Source: Trichaptum fuscoviolaceum (taxonomy: Eukaryota > Basidiomycota > Agaricomycetes > Hymenochaetales > Trichaptaceae). From it: a DNA stretch of 64,000 nucleotides. Under the pieces are notes generated by a model that was not told the origin of the DNA, ran no database searches, and saw only the letters and a program-made list of their open reading frames with translations. The stretch is from assembly GCA_910574455.1 (NCBI GenBank), contig CAJSYZ010000011.1:2108001-2172000 (forward strand), given 5' to 3'. Of this stretch, positions 1 to 12,060 are shown piece after piece; the first letter of the stretch is position 1, and the number at the start of each line of letters is the position of its first letter. The position numbers and the translations under genes are program-made.

Positions 1-749
1 GAAAGCAATCAAACGTCTCAGTAGCCACAGCGCGCAGAATGGATCGTCAACCGTTCGCTTTTGGAAACCCTCCTAAAACACCAGGATGACCCCTTATATT
101 CCATTGAGTTGGATGCATTTTTACGCATAACACATATGAAATGGAGCTCCATGACTAGGCGCTTTGGTTGACTTCCGAGACTATCACAAGGTGTGGCCTC
201 GGGGCATCATTGTTTCCTAGTCGCTAGTCGCAAGGTTATCTCGATATGTCACAATCAATGCACTTGAGCGCGGAAGAAGGTAAGTGGCAGAGGAGATGGA
301 GGATGGGATACTGTAGTTTAAGGTACGTACCTTTACCTGTTTACAGATACGTCAAACATTACTGAACGACCAACATTACAGATGTCAACGTGGATGAAAA
401 GCGCTGTGAACAAAACATATAGCCAGACAGATTGCGCCAAAAGACGCAAATAATCTCAGCACTGTACCAGTGCAGGTTTGAAGAAAAAAGCAAAACCAAC
501 GCCACGGAATTTCACCCAGGGTCGTAAGAGAAGATCGTCGATAGAAGCAAGCCTTTCTCCAATGCTTCGGTTCCTGAAGGAAGAAGTAACGCGCAGTAGA
601 GGCTGCCCTAGTCCGCAAGGGGTAAACGCTATCGAAAAGATATGATTAGTGCGGCCGTTTGATCGGACGGATAGAATAATTTGAGAATCTTAGAGAGAGA
701 TGCATGTCGGATTTCAGAGCGTATAATTCCAAGCGAAAATGGGACCTAC
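1..749. other. Intergenic, nothing recognised
   Basis: I see no recognisable gene, RNA or repeat here. The open frames are short, share no family motif I know and have no coherent splice signals. Confidence 0.4.
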
Positions 750-1213
750 AATAGCTCTTCCCGTAGAATCTCTGAATGATCAGCTCGCTCGGATTGGTAC
801 CATCAAAGGTATTGACGACTGCCGCAACAAAATAGGGTGACTATCTGGCTTCTGCAGACTGGGCAAAAGTAATGCGAGACGGTGTTCTTGCCGTATCGAT
901 ATTTTGAGAGCTCGTCAAGGGTGCCTTGAGTGAGGTGGAATTTCGCGGGTGACTACAAATCCGGCCATGAATGAGTCCGCACAATCACGAAGGAATATCA
1001 AGGGACAACATACATCACCATAGACCCCTTCTGTGAGCAAGACGAACAGTTACATTTGATGACGGGCGCTTTTTCCAACGAGGGGAACTCCGTCTCGTAG
1101 CGGAACTTGCCACAGTGACAACCACCAATGTATTTCTTGGTTTCGGCGCTCTTCGGCCAGCCGTTGTGGAAACTAAATCCCTTCGTTCCCTAGATGCACT
1201 CTTCGGACGAAAT
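750..1213 (-). pseudogene. GFA-domain gene, dead copy of the gene at 60319
   Basis: Read on the minus strand, this stretch follows the GFA gene at 60319-60805 almost base for base, including the CxCG..CxxC zinc-ligand region, the intron and the second exon. It is broken in several places. The start codon is lost: 5 bases present in the intact gene are missing at about 1211-1214. An in-frame TAG lies at 1190-1192. Small deletions shift the frame in exon 2, after the CPVC-equivalent motif near 830-850. The intron is retained, so the copy arose by DNA duplication and not by retrotransposition. Similarity continues about 100-150 bases upstream, to roughly 1310, so the promoter was copied too. GFA-fold proteins bind zinc and resemble glutathione-dependent formaldehyde-activating enzyme; the substrate of this type is unknown. 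Confidence 0.9.
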
Positions 1214-1313
1214 GTTTGCTAGCATGAATCGAGAGTTAAGATGGCGACTCACAATAGGGACAAAAGATAGCTTTCTCCGGAGACCGCTTTAAACTTGTTC
1301 CCTGCACCCTCAA

Positions 1314-2561
1314 CAAATCGATTATAGGAGGTTGTTTATCAAGAGTCACTAAGGAACACGTACAAAATGATTCGCGCCGGAAGCTTTCGAACGTTCTCCC
1401 CATGGACGATATGCATTGTACTACTCAGTTCGTTTTGTAACCAGTGAAAGTTAACAATGACATTTCACAACCCTGCCATTCGCGTCCTCGAAGATGACCT
1501 CAAACTGTCCTTCAAGAACATACTTGCTTAAAGAAAGGACTGGATGGACTGTTCTTGACAGTCTTGGTCACAAGCACAGTAGGTCCCATGACTGTCTCGC
1601 CGTTCATGCAACACCTTCCTTTGCTTCTGCTATCAAAAGCAGCCAAGAGACAGCAACAGCGATTACAGCAAAGTTGGATTGGTATATGAATGCCGAGGAA
1701 TTGCCAAGAAGAGATGATATTTGAGAGTTCGATAACGTATGTGTGTGCGCGCATCCAAAGCAGAGCAGATTGACAGCGGATTGAAGGGTAGGATTCTAGG
1801 AATGTGGTTGACCTCTTGAGCTTCAAGTTCAAGTTCTCGGAAGTAGTTCTCTCACGCTCTCACGCTCGCGCTTGGCCTGCCCTTTCACTTTTTCTCAACT
1901 TTCCTTGCAAAGAATTCAATCGAGTTTAACAACGGATAAAAGATAAGTAGTTACACTATTAGTCAGAAGTTCTTCTGCGTCCGGTAATTTGAAGAAACAC
2001 CAGAAGGGAGATCTCTCAACTGAACGATCTGTGGTGTCAGCGGTGCGCGTCAGTGCCAGCAAATGCCTCGGGGTCGCGTATACGCACCACGCAAATCCTG
2101 GTGGCCTGCAAATCGTATTGTAGGGCTCGATGTCAAGCTTAAGTCGTGTACAACATCATGATCCAGAGATACATACTAAGTATGAACCAAGGCAAGCTCA
2201 ACAATTCATCAACGAAGCACTACCCATCCGAGACACTCGTCATAACAATTCGACATCATATTTTTCATCACTTCAAGGCGCGAAGTCAAGAGCACATCAT
2301 AGTAACGAGATTTCTCTTTCCTCGGTACGAACGAGTGAAGTTGTCCGTTGCATAGATAATGTCAATTTCGTGGGCACGGCTAGAGAGATAAAAGTCGCAA
2401 CAGCAGCCGCTGCCAGCCAATGCAGCATGCCCAAGTGAGAAACAGAGCCGGTATCACGGACGTTTGAATGGCAAGCACATTGGACAGATAGCCCTCAAAG
2501 CACAGCAAGAATTCAATAGAGTCAATCCCAGGAGATAATTTCCTCACTTATAATTTTAGAA
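1314..2561. other. Intergenic with one unassigned minus-strand open frame
   Basis: The stretch holds a 106-codon minus-strand frame (1512-1832). Its last part could splice across a short GT-AG gap to a continuation ending near 1460. I recognise no family. AT-rich sequence follows up to the glycosyltransferase 3' end. I see no RNA gene or transposon end here. Confidence 0.3.
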
Positions 2562-4612
2562 TCACAGCCTGCCATCTTCTTCATCGCGTTCCAGACCCAG
2601 TTTGCCTTCCAAAAGCTGTCATCGTCGTCAATTGTTGCCAATTCACCAGGGGATGGGGAGGGGATGGGATACGAATTGAATCAGTTTGCTAAATATAAGA
2701 TACAAAACCCGAAATAACACTCACCGCAGCGGCGATCTTCGCGGCGCCTTTGATCTTCTTGCACTCCTCCCTTACATTTTGTGCCTTCGAAGTTCCCAGT
2801 GTGCCCATATCAAGGAACGCTTTCAAGTATCTGAGTAATCCGAGTTGTGAGTTGTTAGTAGGCCGATTACTACGATATGAAGTCAAAATAGAATTTGGGT
2901 GTTACAGGCTTACTTTAGACAGATCTCCTCCCTGAAGTCCGCATAGATCTTCCGATTGTACCTTCTCTAACCCACAGTCAAGATGTGATCAGCTACTTTC
3001 GACAAGTTGCGCACAAAGTGATCAAAATCGTACCTCAGCCTTCCGCGCAGCTTCATCATACGCATGGCTCTGATGAACCAAGAAGTCATCTGAGAGGACG
3101 TAGAACGACACACCCGACATGTACATTTCGTACAAGCAGGCCGCCTTGTTGCCACCGTACCCGACGAAGCGCTCGTCGCACCTTAACCAACGCACATGTC
3201 AATTCGTATTTATATAAATGTAAGAAAAATAGTAAAAGTCACTCACCAAGGGACACCCGCTCCCGGCCCTTCCCTGCGAAAAATCACATAAGGCTCATAC
3301 GCATAGTGGTACGCCTCGTTCGTGACCTTGTACACCTCGCCAGGCTTGGAGTGAAATAAGAAACGCGCGTAGTCAGTACTGTTGTGTCCCGGTGTCCAAG
3401 CTGCGTGGAACATTGTGATACGCGAGGCGTTGTAGAGTGCCACGAGAGACTGATGATGCGGAGTAAAAAATCAACCGTATTTAGATTTGTTTAAAGAATC
3501 TAAAGGTGAAAAGAGGAGAGAAGACATGCCTCCTTATCCCTCGGGAACGTCTTCGCGTCCAGCCCATCCTCGTGCCTCACATACTCGAACGCCGGGACCA
3601 CGAGCGCCGCGTCTCCATTTCTCAGCAACCTCCGCACCTCCCCGCCTTTCAAGCCGCGCACACGCCTCCTGAAGTCCGTGCACGGCACAAAGTCCACATC
3701 GAGGAGCATGACATAGTCCGTGCGCGCAAACATACGCGCAACGTTCCGCCAGGTGTTGAACTGCCTGTCGCCCGCGGACGGCGTCAGCACGAGGTGTACA
3801 TCGACAAAGCGCGCCATCAGAGGCGTCGATGAGTATAACGCGTCAAGCGCGTTGAGGAAGGTGTCTTGCTTTACACGGTGGTCGTCGCCATTCTCGCCAT
3901 TCTCGTTCTTGTTACTGTCTCTGTTCCTGTCATCATCCTTTTTTGTAGCACCTGAAAAAGGGGATGAGGAAAGCTCCGATCGCGCAACATGTATCGTGAC
4001 GGAGATTGGGCCTTGATAGCGCTCGACAAGCTGCTTGAACACCGAGAATCGGTTGCGCGTCACGAGCGTTGTGATCGTGATATCATTCTTACCATGCTTT
4101 GTATGTGCGCGATAATAGTACGGCAAGACCTCCAGGTTACTCTGATCATCGTACGCTAGATGCTCTTCGGATACCGCGAATGCCTTTGATAGAAAGAGCG
4201 AGGCTTTCGTGGATTGAGATTCCATAAGCCTCGCATTGCCGACTGACCTGGGGGATAGGGTCGGGCGGCTTGGCAAGTCCCAATAGATTAGCGCATCCAA
4301 GGCAGATGTCTTTAGCCTCTGACTTTGCATCCGATTCTCCACGTCAGAATCCCCAGGAGCGTCATCGGAAGCAGTCCAGCCAGTCAGTAAGCCCAGTGTA
4401 TCACGCGACAAGAAGTGCCCGAAGTCCACAGCAGCAGAGACATGGCCGAACAGAGCGCGCAGGAGGGGTGAAAACACGACGTTTGTAGTATAAATGATGG
4501 ATACGCAGAGGTACAGACCTATGAAAATGCGTGCTAGCCGACTTGGTTTAGCGAGCTGCAGCAAGCGCTGCCATCGAGGACCGCCGCCACAGATAAGCGG
4601 GTGCATTTGCAA
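2562..4612 (-). CDS. GT49 (LARGE-like) glycosyltransferase
   Basis: This is a predicted type II membrane glycosyltransferase of CAZy family GT49, the family of the xylosyl/glucuronyl and N-acetylglucosaminyl transferases LARGE and B4GAT1; it should act in the Golgi lumen. Six exons fit: 3530-4612, 3247-3449, 3034-3181, 2914-2966, 2725-2830 and 2562-2615. They give 548 residues. A single hydrophobic anchor lies at about residues 29-50. The DxD metal-binding motif is DVDF in exon 1. The family signature continues through W-x-P-G-H-N-S-T-D-Y and then E-R-F-V-G-Y-G-x-N-K, ending in L-V-H-Q-S-H. Intron 1 appears to use a GC donor (GCATGT); the other introns are GT-AG. The start is the first ATG of the open exon. 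The acceptor sugar in fungi is not known. The last exon is the least certain. Confidence 0.85.
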
Positions 4613-5562
4613 GACGGCCTGCGAAATCGAATCGAATGCGAGGGCGAACAGTTTCCTTGGTGGTAAGTCTGTTGGTTCCTGTCTCCTTGTGAATAGGTGC
4701 GCTTGGTGAAGATCTCTTGGATTTCAGCCAAGATGAGACTGTGGCCGACGGAGGAGAAGATGTTGGCGTCGCCGCCGTTTGAGACCATCGTAAAGTCGCG
4801 AGTTGACCGGCCGTAAACCCCGACCCTAAACCAGCGCTAAATGAACATCGAACACGATCGCCGTAACTTGAACACCATTCACACAGACACCGCGATCACC
4901 TTCATTCAAGTTGATCATGTTCGCAGACTCCGGCATCAATGGAAATGAGGGTGGCTGCATGACTTCGTCGGGTATCGAGTAGGTGATATGGGCGCTGGTT
5001 TGATTGGTAAGTGTAATCACCAGTCGCATCATTCATCAATGGCAGCGCTGACTGTCCGCAGTCTATTCAGGAGGGGCAGGGCTGGGAGACACGACGTCCA
5101 CAATTGAGGATTCCAGCATGAGAGCCAGAGAGCCTAAACAAGTGCACCTTACAAAAACAGGGCTGGCGGCGGAAGTAGTACTTCGTAATGCCATTGACAC
5201 GAAGACCGCGATCTCGAGCATGAAGTCTAGTGCTTGACTCTCTGTGATGAGTAAGAGACACTGGTACTTGGTAATGGTATTGCCCCAGTCACCTCAAAAC
5301 AATGGAACTAATTTGAATATGATTACAAACTCTAGCTTCAATGACGGTGTGACCTCAGGCCAGTGCATGACTCTGATGAGTAATGGGTTTTGGGCCTGGC
5401 ATTGATGCTGCCAATTGACCAGTCCGACTCGGAGACGCATCCAACCCGACCACTGTGGCAGCTCTACCAGAGGGGCTGAGCTGGTGAACTTGAGAATACT
5501 TGGTCAGGCTGCTGGCAATCCCCAATATAACCGTCCGCGGAAATATTCCAGTCGATGCAGGA
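4613..5562. other. Intergenic; two short related minus-strand frames
   Basis: Two minus-strand frames (4826-5032, 68 codons, and 5067-5261, 64 codons) share a short motif, E-S-x(6-8)-D-R-G-x-x-V-N-G. They may be remnants of a small tandemly repeated gene. I recognise no family, and neither has clear promoter or splice signals. Confidence 0.25.
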
Positions 5563-5569
5563 TATAAAG
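5563..5569 (+). promoter_or_regulatory. TATA box of the GFA gene at 5665
   Basis: TATAAAG lies about 100 bases before the ATG at 5665, a normal distance for a fungal core promoter with a short leader. Confidence 0.5.
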
Positions 5570-5664
5570 GTTTCGCATTTCGACAGATAGGTATCCAGAA
5601 TCTCATCAGAATCATTGCTCTTCTCCTTCACAACAGAACATCAATCACCGAAAACCTAGTTATT

Positions 5665-6164
5665 ATGTCTACCGAATCTGGCGTATCGACAAAGACCTAC
5701 AAGGGTTCTTGTCATTGCAAGAAATTCACCTTTGAATTCGATGCACCCGAGATTACCAAATCCGCGGAATGCAACTGCAGCATTTGCTCAAGGCGTGGTT
5801 ATCTCTTCGGGTAAGTATATTTCTTTCACGCATAAAATGAGTTTATATACTAAGCAAATGAAATTCAGCTTCTCCGACCGCAAGAGCTTCAAATTTACGT
5901 CCGGCTCGTTTGAAGAGCTCTCGGACTATCAGTTCGGAAAGAAGGTGTGGTCCCATGCTTTCTGCCCAACCTGCGGGGCTGGAATTGGTGCATTTGGCAC
6001 AGGTAAGCCAGCGCGGACATCACAGATGAAGTTTATGATGAGGTGCTAACAAGTTATATCCTTTGTTTTTAGGGAGCGATACCATCCTCGTGAATTTGAC
6101 GAACGTCGAAGGCGTCGATAAGAGTACCCTCCAGGTCGATAAGCTCGATGGAGCCAGTCGATGA
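5665..6164 (+). CDS. GFA-domain (CENP-V/GFA fold) zinc protein
   Basis: This predicted 123-residue protein of the GFA/CENP-V fold is probably a cytosolic zinc-binding enzyme-like protein. Exons are 5665-5810, 5869-6002 and 6073-6164, joined by GT-AG introns of 58 and 70 bases that keep frame. The zinc ligands are visible in order: C-H-C near residue 16, C-N-C-S-I-C near residues 36-41, and C-P-T-C in exon 2. This matches the usual C-x-C, C-x-C-x-x-C, C-x-x-C layout. The named family activity is glutathione-dependent formaldehyde activation, but most fungal members are uncharacterised. The protein is clearly diverged from the GFA gene at 60319, and the two genes differ in intron number. Nothing suggests an operon or cluster partner. 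Confidence 0.85.
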
Positions 6165-7068
6165 ACTGCAGGTTAAGATTGTGATAATGTAGATGCGGTG
6201 TCAACGTGAATGTGAAGAGATATATGGGCTGAGTCCCCCTTTATGCAACGAGGATGACGGAGCTGCGGGCAAAGATGCATCTGTTAGCAAAACATTCTCT
6301 CAGCTTCGCATCTAAGACCAAGCGCAAATAGAAACAGCATATGTTAGACGCGCGCTAAACTTCTTCGCATCATATTTGGGATTTGGAATTATCTACTGCC
6401 AGTGTAGGTAGAAAATACGGTCAAAAAGTCTACATCTTTAGACCGAAAGTATCTATGGAAAGCTACGAGGCATACATGGGTGTTTACTACATGGTTCAAT
6501 GTTGTTCGAAGTCAAGTGATCGCGTACTTACATAGGACAGGGTCTTGTCATTCAAATTCGAAACCGGCCCTAACGCGAACCAACTTGAATCGGGCGACTC
6601 GGACTGGGACACGCTCCTTTAGTTGTTGTACATTGATATTCACCGAGTCAATCACCACTAGTAGTTAACGTGATGAAGCTCCAGGAAGTAGGTACCAATC
6701 ATACTAGGTCTCAATGATTAAGACGAAGGTAAGGTGTTTATCTACCTATCATAATCTTATATTATATTGATCTGTTTTGCACACACAGGACACCTTAATG
6801 ATCTCCCTTGATCGAAAATTGCCTTACTTTTGACATGTGTCTGGAATTCTCAGAGCACGTGTACTTATCGCAAAAGAACATATAGCATTCTGAACATAGA
6901 CAAAGGTAACAAGCAAGCCTCGAAAACAGTGCTGCCGTTACATATTCACAGAGTCCATTCGAACACATCAACCAACGTCGCAAATTTGACTACTCCTCCT
7001 AACCACACGAGCATTATCCCCTCTCAGCTTCTGTCAACTGTCGATCAATAACTTGATCCACATTGCGT
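6165..7068. other. Intergenic, nothing recognised
   Basis: This is an AT-rich spacer between the GFA gene and the converging secreted-protein gene. It holds both 3' ends. No gene, RNA or repeat could be supported. Confidence 0.4.
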
Positions 7069-7377
7069 TTATTCACAAGTCTTTTGTAACCCATCAGCAT
7101 ATGAAACTCGTCCCTGAACTTGACGTGGAATACTTACTCCAATAGGAAGCAAAGTCCCAATTATAGGAAGGGCGGTGCAGTTTTGACTCGCACTGCAAGT
7201 GACGATTGACGACACTCCAAGCTCGCCGAGGATACTAGTGATGCTCGAAATTGCGCTCGTGCTCGTCAAGCAGACGACAGTGGGCAGACCAGCGAGCTGG
7301 CGCTTTTCGATTGGGTTAGGGGTCGCGACGACAACAGCTGCAAGAGCGAAAGCGACGAGGGTGGTGAAAGCCTTCAT
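7069..7377 (-). CDS. Small secreted protein A (4-Cys)
   Basis: This predicted 83-residue secreted protein has two exons: 7138-7377 and 7069-7080, with a 57-base intron (donor GTAAGT). The signal peptide starts MKAFTTLVAFALAAVVVA and is followed by a Lys-Arg, a possible processing site. The mature part has four cysteines. The second and third are spaced C-x5-C and the last lies in the tiny second exon (G^TCE-stop). Without splicing the frame runs on to a longer tail that lacks the family ending. The gene belongs with those at 15967, 24960 and 55979, which share the N-terminus and the exon layout. Function is unknown; it could be an effector-like, cell-wall or surface protein. It lacks the eight-cysteine pattern of hydrophobins. 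Confidence 0.75.
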   Translation of the reverse strand: MKAFTTLVAFALAAVVVATPNPIEKRQLAGLPTVVCLTSTSAISSITSILGELGVSSIVTCSASQNCTALPIIGTLLPIGVSIPRQVQGRVSYADGLQKTCE

Positions 7378-7470
7378 TGTGATGATGAAAGATAGAATAA
7401 CTGCAGGAGGTAGCTAGCTAAGCCTTGGTTTGACTGAGCGGTGCTGGGAGGAAGGGAAAGTGATACAGGC

Positions 7471-7478
7471 CTTTTTAT
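7471..7478 (-). promoter_or_regulatory. TATA-like box of secreted protein A
   Basis: ATAAAAAG on the minus strand lies about 95 bases upstream of the ATG at 7377. The three related genes have TATA boxes at a similar distance. Confidence 0.45.
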
Positions 7479-7480
7479 GC

Positions 7481-10001
7481 ACTCTAGATCTTATGTTTGG
7501 TCTCATTTGCGTCTTGCTAAGTCTCATGAATATGTCCGCGAAATAATACATTTTCCAGAACATCTCCATCCTTGTAGGAAGGTAGATCACACATCATCAT
7601 GCTACCAAGCTGGTGTGACACAGAATCCCAAGGTCAACTGGTACCGTCTGGTTCTCAAGCAACATTCGTCCGCTCGTCGCTTTCACAGATCTTCAGTACT
7701 GAATTATTGATGATGGTGGTTATGTTTGAAGTGCCACGATGTTCGCAATTATGATTATAACCTCCGGAGAAGAAGCCTCAGATGTTTAGCGATGAGACAT
7801 AGCGGCAAAGCGAAGTCCAAACAGTCCGTGAACAACTCCACGGTCCAATCTGAATGATCTTGAAGTTATCGCTATTTTCTATGCCGGAGAAACGAGATGA
7901 CATGCAACAGACGCAACAGATCAGGGGGTCAACGCGAATTCAAGGCATTCAAACAATGAGATATTTTAATGACTTCATCAGGTACCGAGGATCCATTTCT
8001 TCCTCAAGCTTCCGTGGGCTGCAGCTTCTCGGACTTATCATCGGTGCGAGTGAGAGGAAGCAGAAGCGCGAGGCGCTTAGCCATTTATATCAAAGTAGGA
8101 CAGGGGTCACTAACGTTCGGGAGGATCGACGTTGCTCCAAAAGGCAACCCATATGCTTGTAACATTCAATAGATCATCGGAACGAGCATCACCATTGCAT
8201 CGGTTGGCAAGGCTGTATATGCGAGGCCGCATGACATCGTCGACAGGCAAGTTACATATATGCTTAGCACGGCCAAACTTGAAAAGATTATGTGGACATG
8301 AAATACGAACCTCATTAAAATACGTGGCACCATGTCATCTATATTGACGGAACATTGGCCTTGCGCAACGATGGGTAAGCAATTCGTGGATGGTGAGCCA
8401 CTGGCTAAAGATAGTTACCCTATCCACTTAGACATGTCCTCAAGTCGAGACCGTCAAACGAAGGCGGATGAAAAGTTGAACAGGGAAGACCGTGAGTCGG
8501 TTTTCTGGGGAAGTGCCGGTACCAATACACAGTTCGCTGCGCATGATTGCACCACAACACAGCCAACAAACTGAGGGAGTAAGAAATGATGGGTTCACAT
8601 GCCTGCCATTACTTCGCCACGAGGAGGAAATTCTGCACAGCTATGACATGGAACATCAAGCATGGTGTCTGTCCCTCAGTTCATACGCTGACTTTCGGAA
8701 GAAATGCAGTAACAAACATATATGTGGCAGAACGTTAGTATGCACGGTTTTTTTCGACGTTTCGTCTGCCACATATGCGATAGGAGCCGCTGCTTTCCAG
8801 CGCAACTTAGGACAGAACGTTTTGTGTTGGTAATGGATCGTCGCTCACAGAAGAAGAATTTGCAAGAAGCATATTCATTCAAAACACTAGAGCTTACCAT
8901 CTTTGCTTCTTTCGCATGTCATGAGTTGCATCAGAAGATTCCACATTTAGCGGCCGCCGTTGCTTGTCAATTATAGCTGTTCCATGTATCCCACATACAA
9001 AATGGTACAAGTTTGAGTGGTCAAAAAAAATATGAATCAAAAATTCGTGCGTTAATCGGAAAGTAGCGTTGGTTAGCGGCCAGAGACATGAATTTGTTCG
9101 GGAGAACTTACTTAGATCAGGCCCGATATTCAGGCCCCCCCCTCTTCCCCCGTGTCTTAAAATAGATCTTGTGAGACGCTTGAATGATACAATGTTAGAT
9201 TAGGAGAACAGAGATGGGATGGAGAGATGCTTTCCACCTGATTACGCTAGAAGGAGGCTGCCTTGAATCCCATGTGCTATCGGCAATGTAAAGGCTCCAA
9301 CAATTCTTTCTCAAATGGAAAGAACATACGGATCCAATTGAGATTGAAATATCATATGAACAACTTCTTCCGCAGGCATAAGGAAAAGGCAAGAGAAGTA
9401 TTTTCAGCCTAGACCATGGCTATCGGATTTTATTCCTGAGAATGGTGAAGCTCCTTAGGAGGAAATACACAAACAATCAATTTGCAACGCATCGTGACTG
9501 AGCTGAGTCACTCACAGTGAAATCACAGAAGCTCCAGTCGATGCAGTCGAATACCAGCTAACGAGCGGCTTGTTCATCCTTCACACATGAGAAATGTGGC
9601 CAACCAATGAGATTCCAGCTTCTTGAAGCAGCGGGGCTGAACAGGATACACCATGCTTCGTATTTTACTATCAAAAGAGGTGGTTCTAACTTCTCGTGAT
9701 CCAGGGCAAGGATAACAGCCAGCGTGTAGTAAGAGAAGCAATTTTCAACGAATGTCAACTAAAGAAGACTGTCTTTCTAAAGAGAGCAGGGAGTTCAGAC
9801 TCTAGCTGCGAAACAATCCCATCGAAGGTACTTGTTGACTAGTTCAATCATGGTGGAAGAAGGGAAGGAATAACTTAGTGTTTTGTTTTCGCCTGTACTA
9901 GTACAAGCCAAATCTTCCCAGGCTCGGAAAAGGCCGTGCTTCAGGACCCCGAGTCTTCTGAGTCAGTCCTCGCACGGTCGGACTCAGTGGCCATTCATGT
10001 T
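7481..10001. other. Long intergenic stretch, mostly featureless
   Basis: I found no supported gene. Apart from a 12-bp inverted repeat (8720-8776), the stretch has only short open frames without motifs. It ends at the target site of the MULE at 10011. Confidence 0.4.
8720..8776. repeat. 12-bp perfect inverted repeat
   Basis: ATATGTGGCAGA at 8720-8731 is matched by its reverse complement at 8765-8776 across a 33-base loop. It could form a small hairpin. I cannot link it to a gene. Confidence 0.5.
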
Positions 10002-10010
10002 GTGCCGGAG

Positions 10011-10093
10011 GAATGCTAAGCCCAGACAACGAAGTTCCTTTTTCGGAAGACACCTCGGATTTTGCCGTGGGCCTGTTGGACCACCTCCGGGCA
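10011..10093 (+). repeat. Left TIR of the MULE
   Basis: This is an 83-bp inverted repeat starting GAATGCTAAGCCCAGACAAC, identical to the reverse complement of 15505-15587. The 9-bp TSD directly precedes it. Confidence 0.93.
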
Positions 10094-10469
10094 CCAACCT
10101 GGCAGCAGTTGGGAGAAAGCTCACGTCACGGTGACGCTTCCACGTGAGTGCGAGACACGTCGCAATCGCACTTAGTGTAGCGTACTTGCGCACTTAGCAA
10201 TTGCGCACGTAGGTGTTTGATAACTAAGCATTTCTCACACTTAGAATGGCTACGTTGTCATTGTCTTGTCTTTCTCTGCAACTTTGTGTGCATGTTGGAG
10301 AGCGAAGGGATAGCAGCATGGTCAGCAGGGCACTTTTGTGCTTTAAACTAGGCGTCAAACCCGATGTTTGCTGACTGTGTCGACCGTTGATTTCATCCCG
10401 GACACGCGGTTACGCTACCCTTTGCAATTCTCATGTTGCACAATGTATTTCTCTTAATCTACTAACAGA

Positions 10470-12060
10470 CTATGCACAGACATTCGACTACGATGACAAC
10501 CTCGAGCCCGATGACCGCCTCCTTTCCAACTGCGCGCGTATTCCTTCGCCTTCGCGGTCGACCGCAAGACAGAACGCGGCCGCGAGCTCGATGATGCCGT
10601 TGCAGGCCTGCACATCACACTCAACTACAACCATCCAGATCAGGCTCCCAACCACCTCTTCCGCACACGCAGTCGTCGTACGTCTCAACCTCTACAAGCT
10701 CGACATCTTGCTCTATGGCCGCGGTGTACCTGGGCAACGGACTGAGGGCGCCGTTGACGCAACGCGCATGAGCAAGACGTTCTTATTATTTGATGTCGGC
10801 ACCTTGGCCTTATTACGCTCTGGACCGCAAATTCGTGCGTTGCAGCGTGCCAATTGGCCCGACAACGAACATATGACGATGCAATTGCGTTCGGGCGTCC
10901 GACCTTCACTCGCATCCATCGTCCTCAAGGACCTTCCCCCGAACATGGAGTCTACTGATACTTCTTCGCGCCGTTTAAGCCTATCTTGTCCGAGATCAGG
11001 CTGAACTTTCAGGCTCGTTCGAAGATGGACTTCATCGACTGGCTGCTGCAAAACTCTTCGCAGTCACTGCGCTCCTTGGAGTTGGAACAGGAACCGGCGC
11101 CTGAGCTACTGAACCATGTCTTGCGACAATATGGCTCGTCTTTGGAACTCAATGGTGCGTCTTTTTTTTTTAACTCTCTATAATACATCAGTTACTGAGA
11201 AATTGGTTAATAGGCTCATGGAGTACAAGAACGACTTCGCAGCTTCTCTCAAGTTCGGCCCAAAGACTGTCAATGAGCTAAACCAGGACCACGTTATCGT
11301 TGGCACCACCCCCTTGTTTCTTCCTGTCGCAGCCATTCTTGATTCTGCACAGTAGCCCACCGCTGAGCAGAAGGACTGGTTCTCCTTCGCTGTTCTGCCA
11401 CCCTCCCTCTGGCCGACAGCGCGGGTTTTCAGGTCGTTCGCCATGCGCGTTGCCATGACAACGGCATTGAACGGCGAGATGGTATGGGCCCTCCCCCTTC
11501 CGCATGGAATGGATGGACATTATCCAAAAGGCATAGTCACGGACGGCGGGTTAATGGTGGGAGCAAGGGCAAGCGAGAGCGAATGATGGAGAACGGTGTC
11601 TCGGACGAGTACGGCAGATGGATGCAACCGCCGAGTCAACATCCACATCAACGTCCTGCAACGCACCAATCCCTTCAAGTCCATGGAGTGCCGCACCATC
11701 ACCACTTCATGCATCGACATGGAGCACACCATCATCATCTGCCTGGTCACCTGCAGCCGGTGCCATCCAGTCCTCTGATCCAGCCCTCCTTTCCTTCCTG
11801 CTCGCTGCTGGGCTTGGTTCTTTGCGTTCACGGAAACGGTGATAGGGGACGCTGTGGGACTTGTGCTTCTGCCAAGGGATCCTTCCCTGGACCATAGCCC
11901 GGCCTGCTGCGCGGCCCTCGCATCATCTGTCAACGCTTTACGCCAACTCCTTTTCCTCTGGGTAGTCTTTCGGCCACGTCAGGTCGACGCCAGTTGCAGC
12001 CTCTGCAGTCTCAATGCTTTCTGGTGGATTTGAACCCATACCAACCCCATGCTACAAAGG
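10470..12060 (+). pseudogene. Captured host-gene fragments inside the MULE (F-box/LRR-like in part)
   Basis: This part of the MULE is more GC-rich than its surroundings and holds a patchwork of open frames with no complete gene. One fragment (about 10965-11155) resembles the C-terminal repeat region of large basidiomycete F-box proteins: D-F-I-D-W-L-L followed by L-R-S-L-E-L-E and L-L-N-H-V-L. Segments before and after it (10470-10740 and 11220-11900) are in other frames, with stops between them, and I cannot name them. The pattern fits Pack-MULE-style transduplication of several host pieces. It could instead be one badly decayed gene. Confidence 0.45.

Noticed and set aside
385..618. A 77-codon minus-strand frame near the left edge
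   Set aside because: It has a hydrophobic end but no signal peptide context, motif or splice partner. It is probably a chance frame.
4826..5261. Two short minus-strand frames as genes
   Set aside because: They share a small motif with each other but have no promoter, splice or family support, so they are kept only as a note in the intergenic entry.
7069..7137. Unspliced C-terminal tail of secreted protein A
   Set aside because: Its relatives all end G-x-C-x after an intron at the same codon. The GTAAGT donor and AAAAG acceptor give the same ending here.
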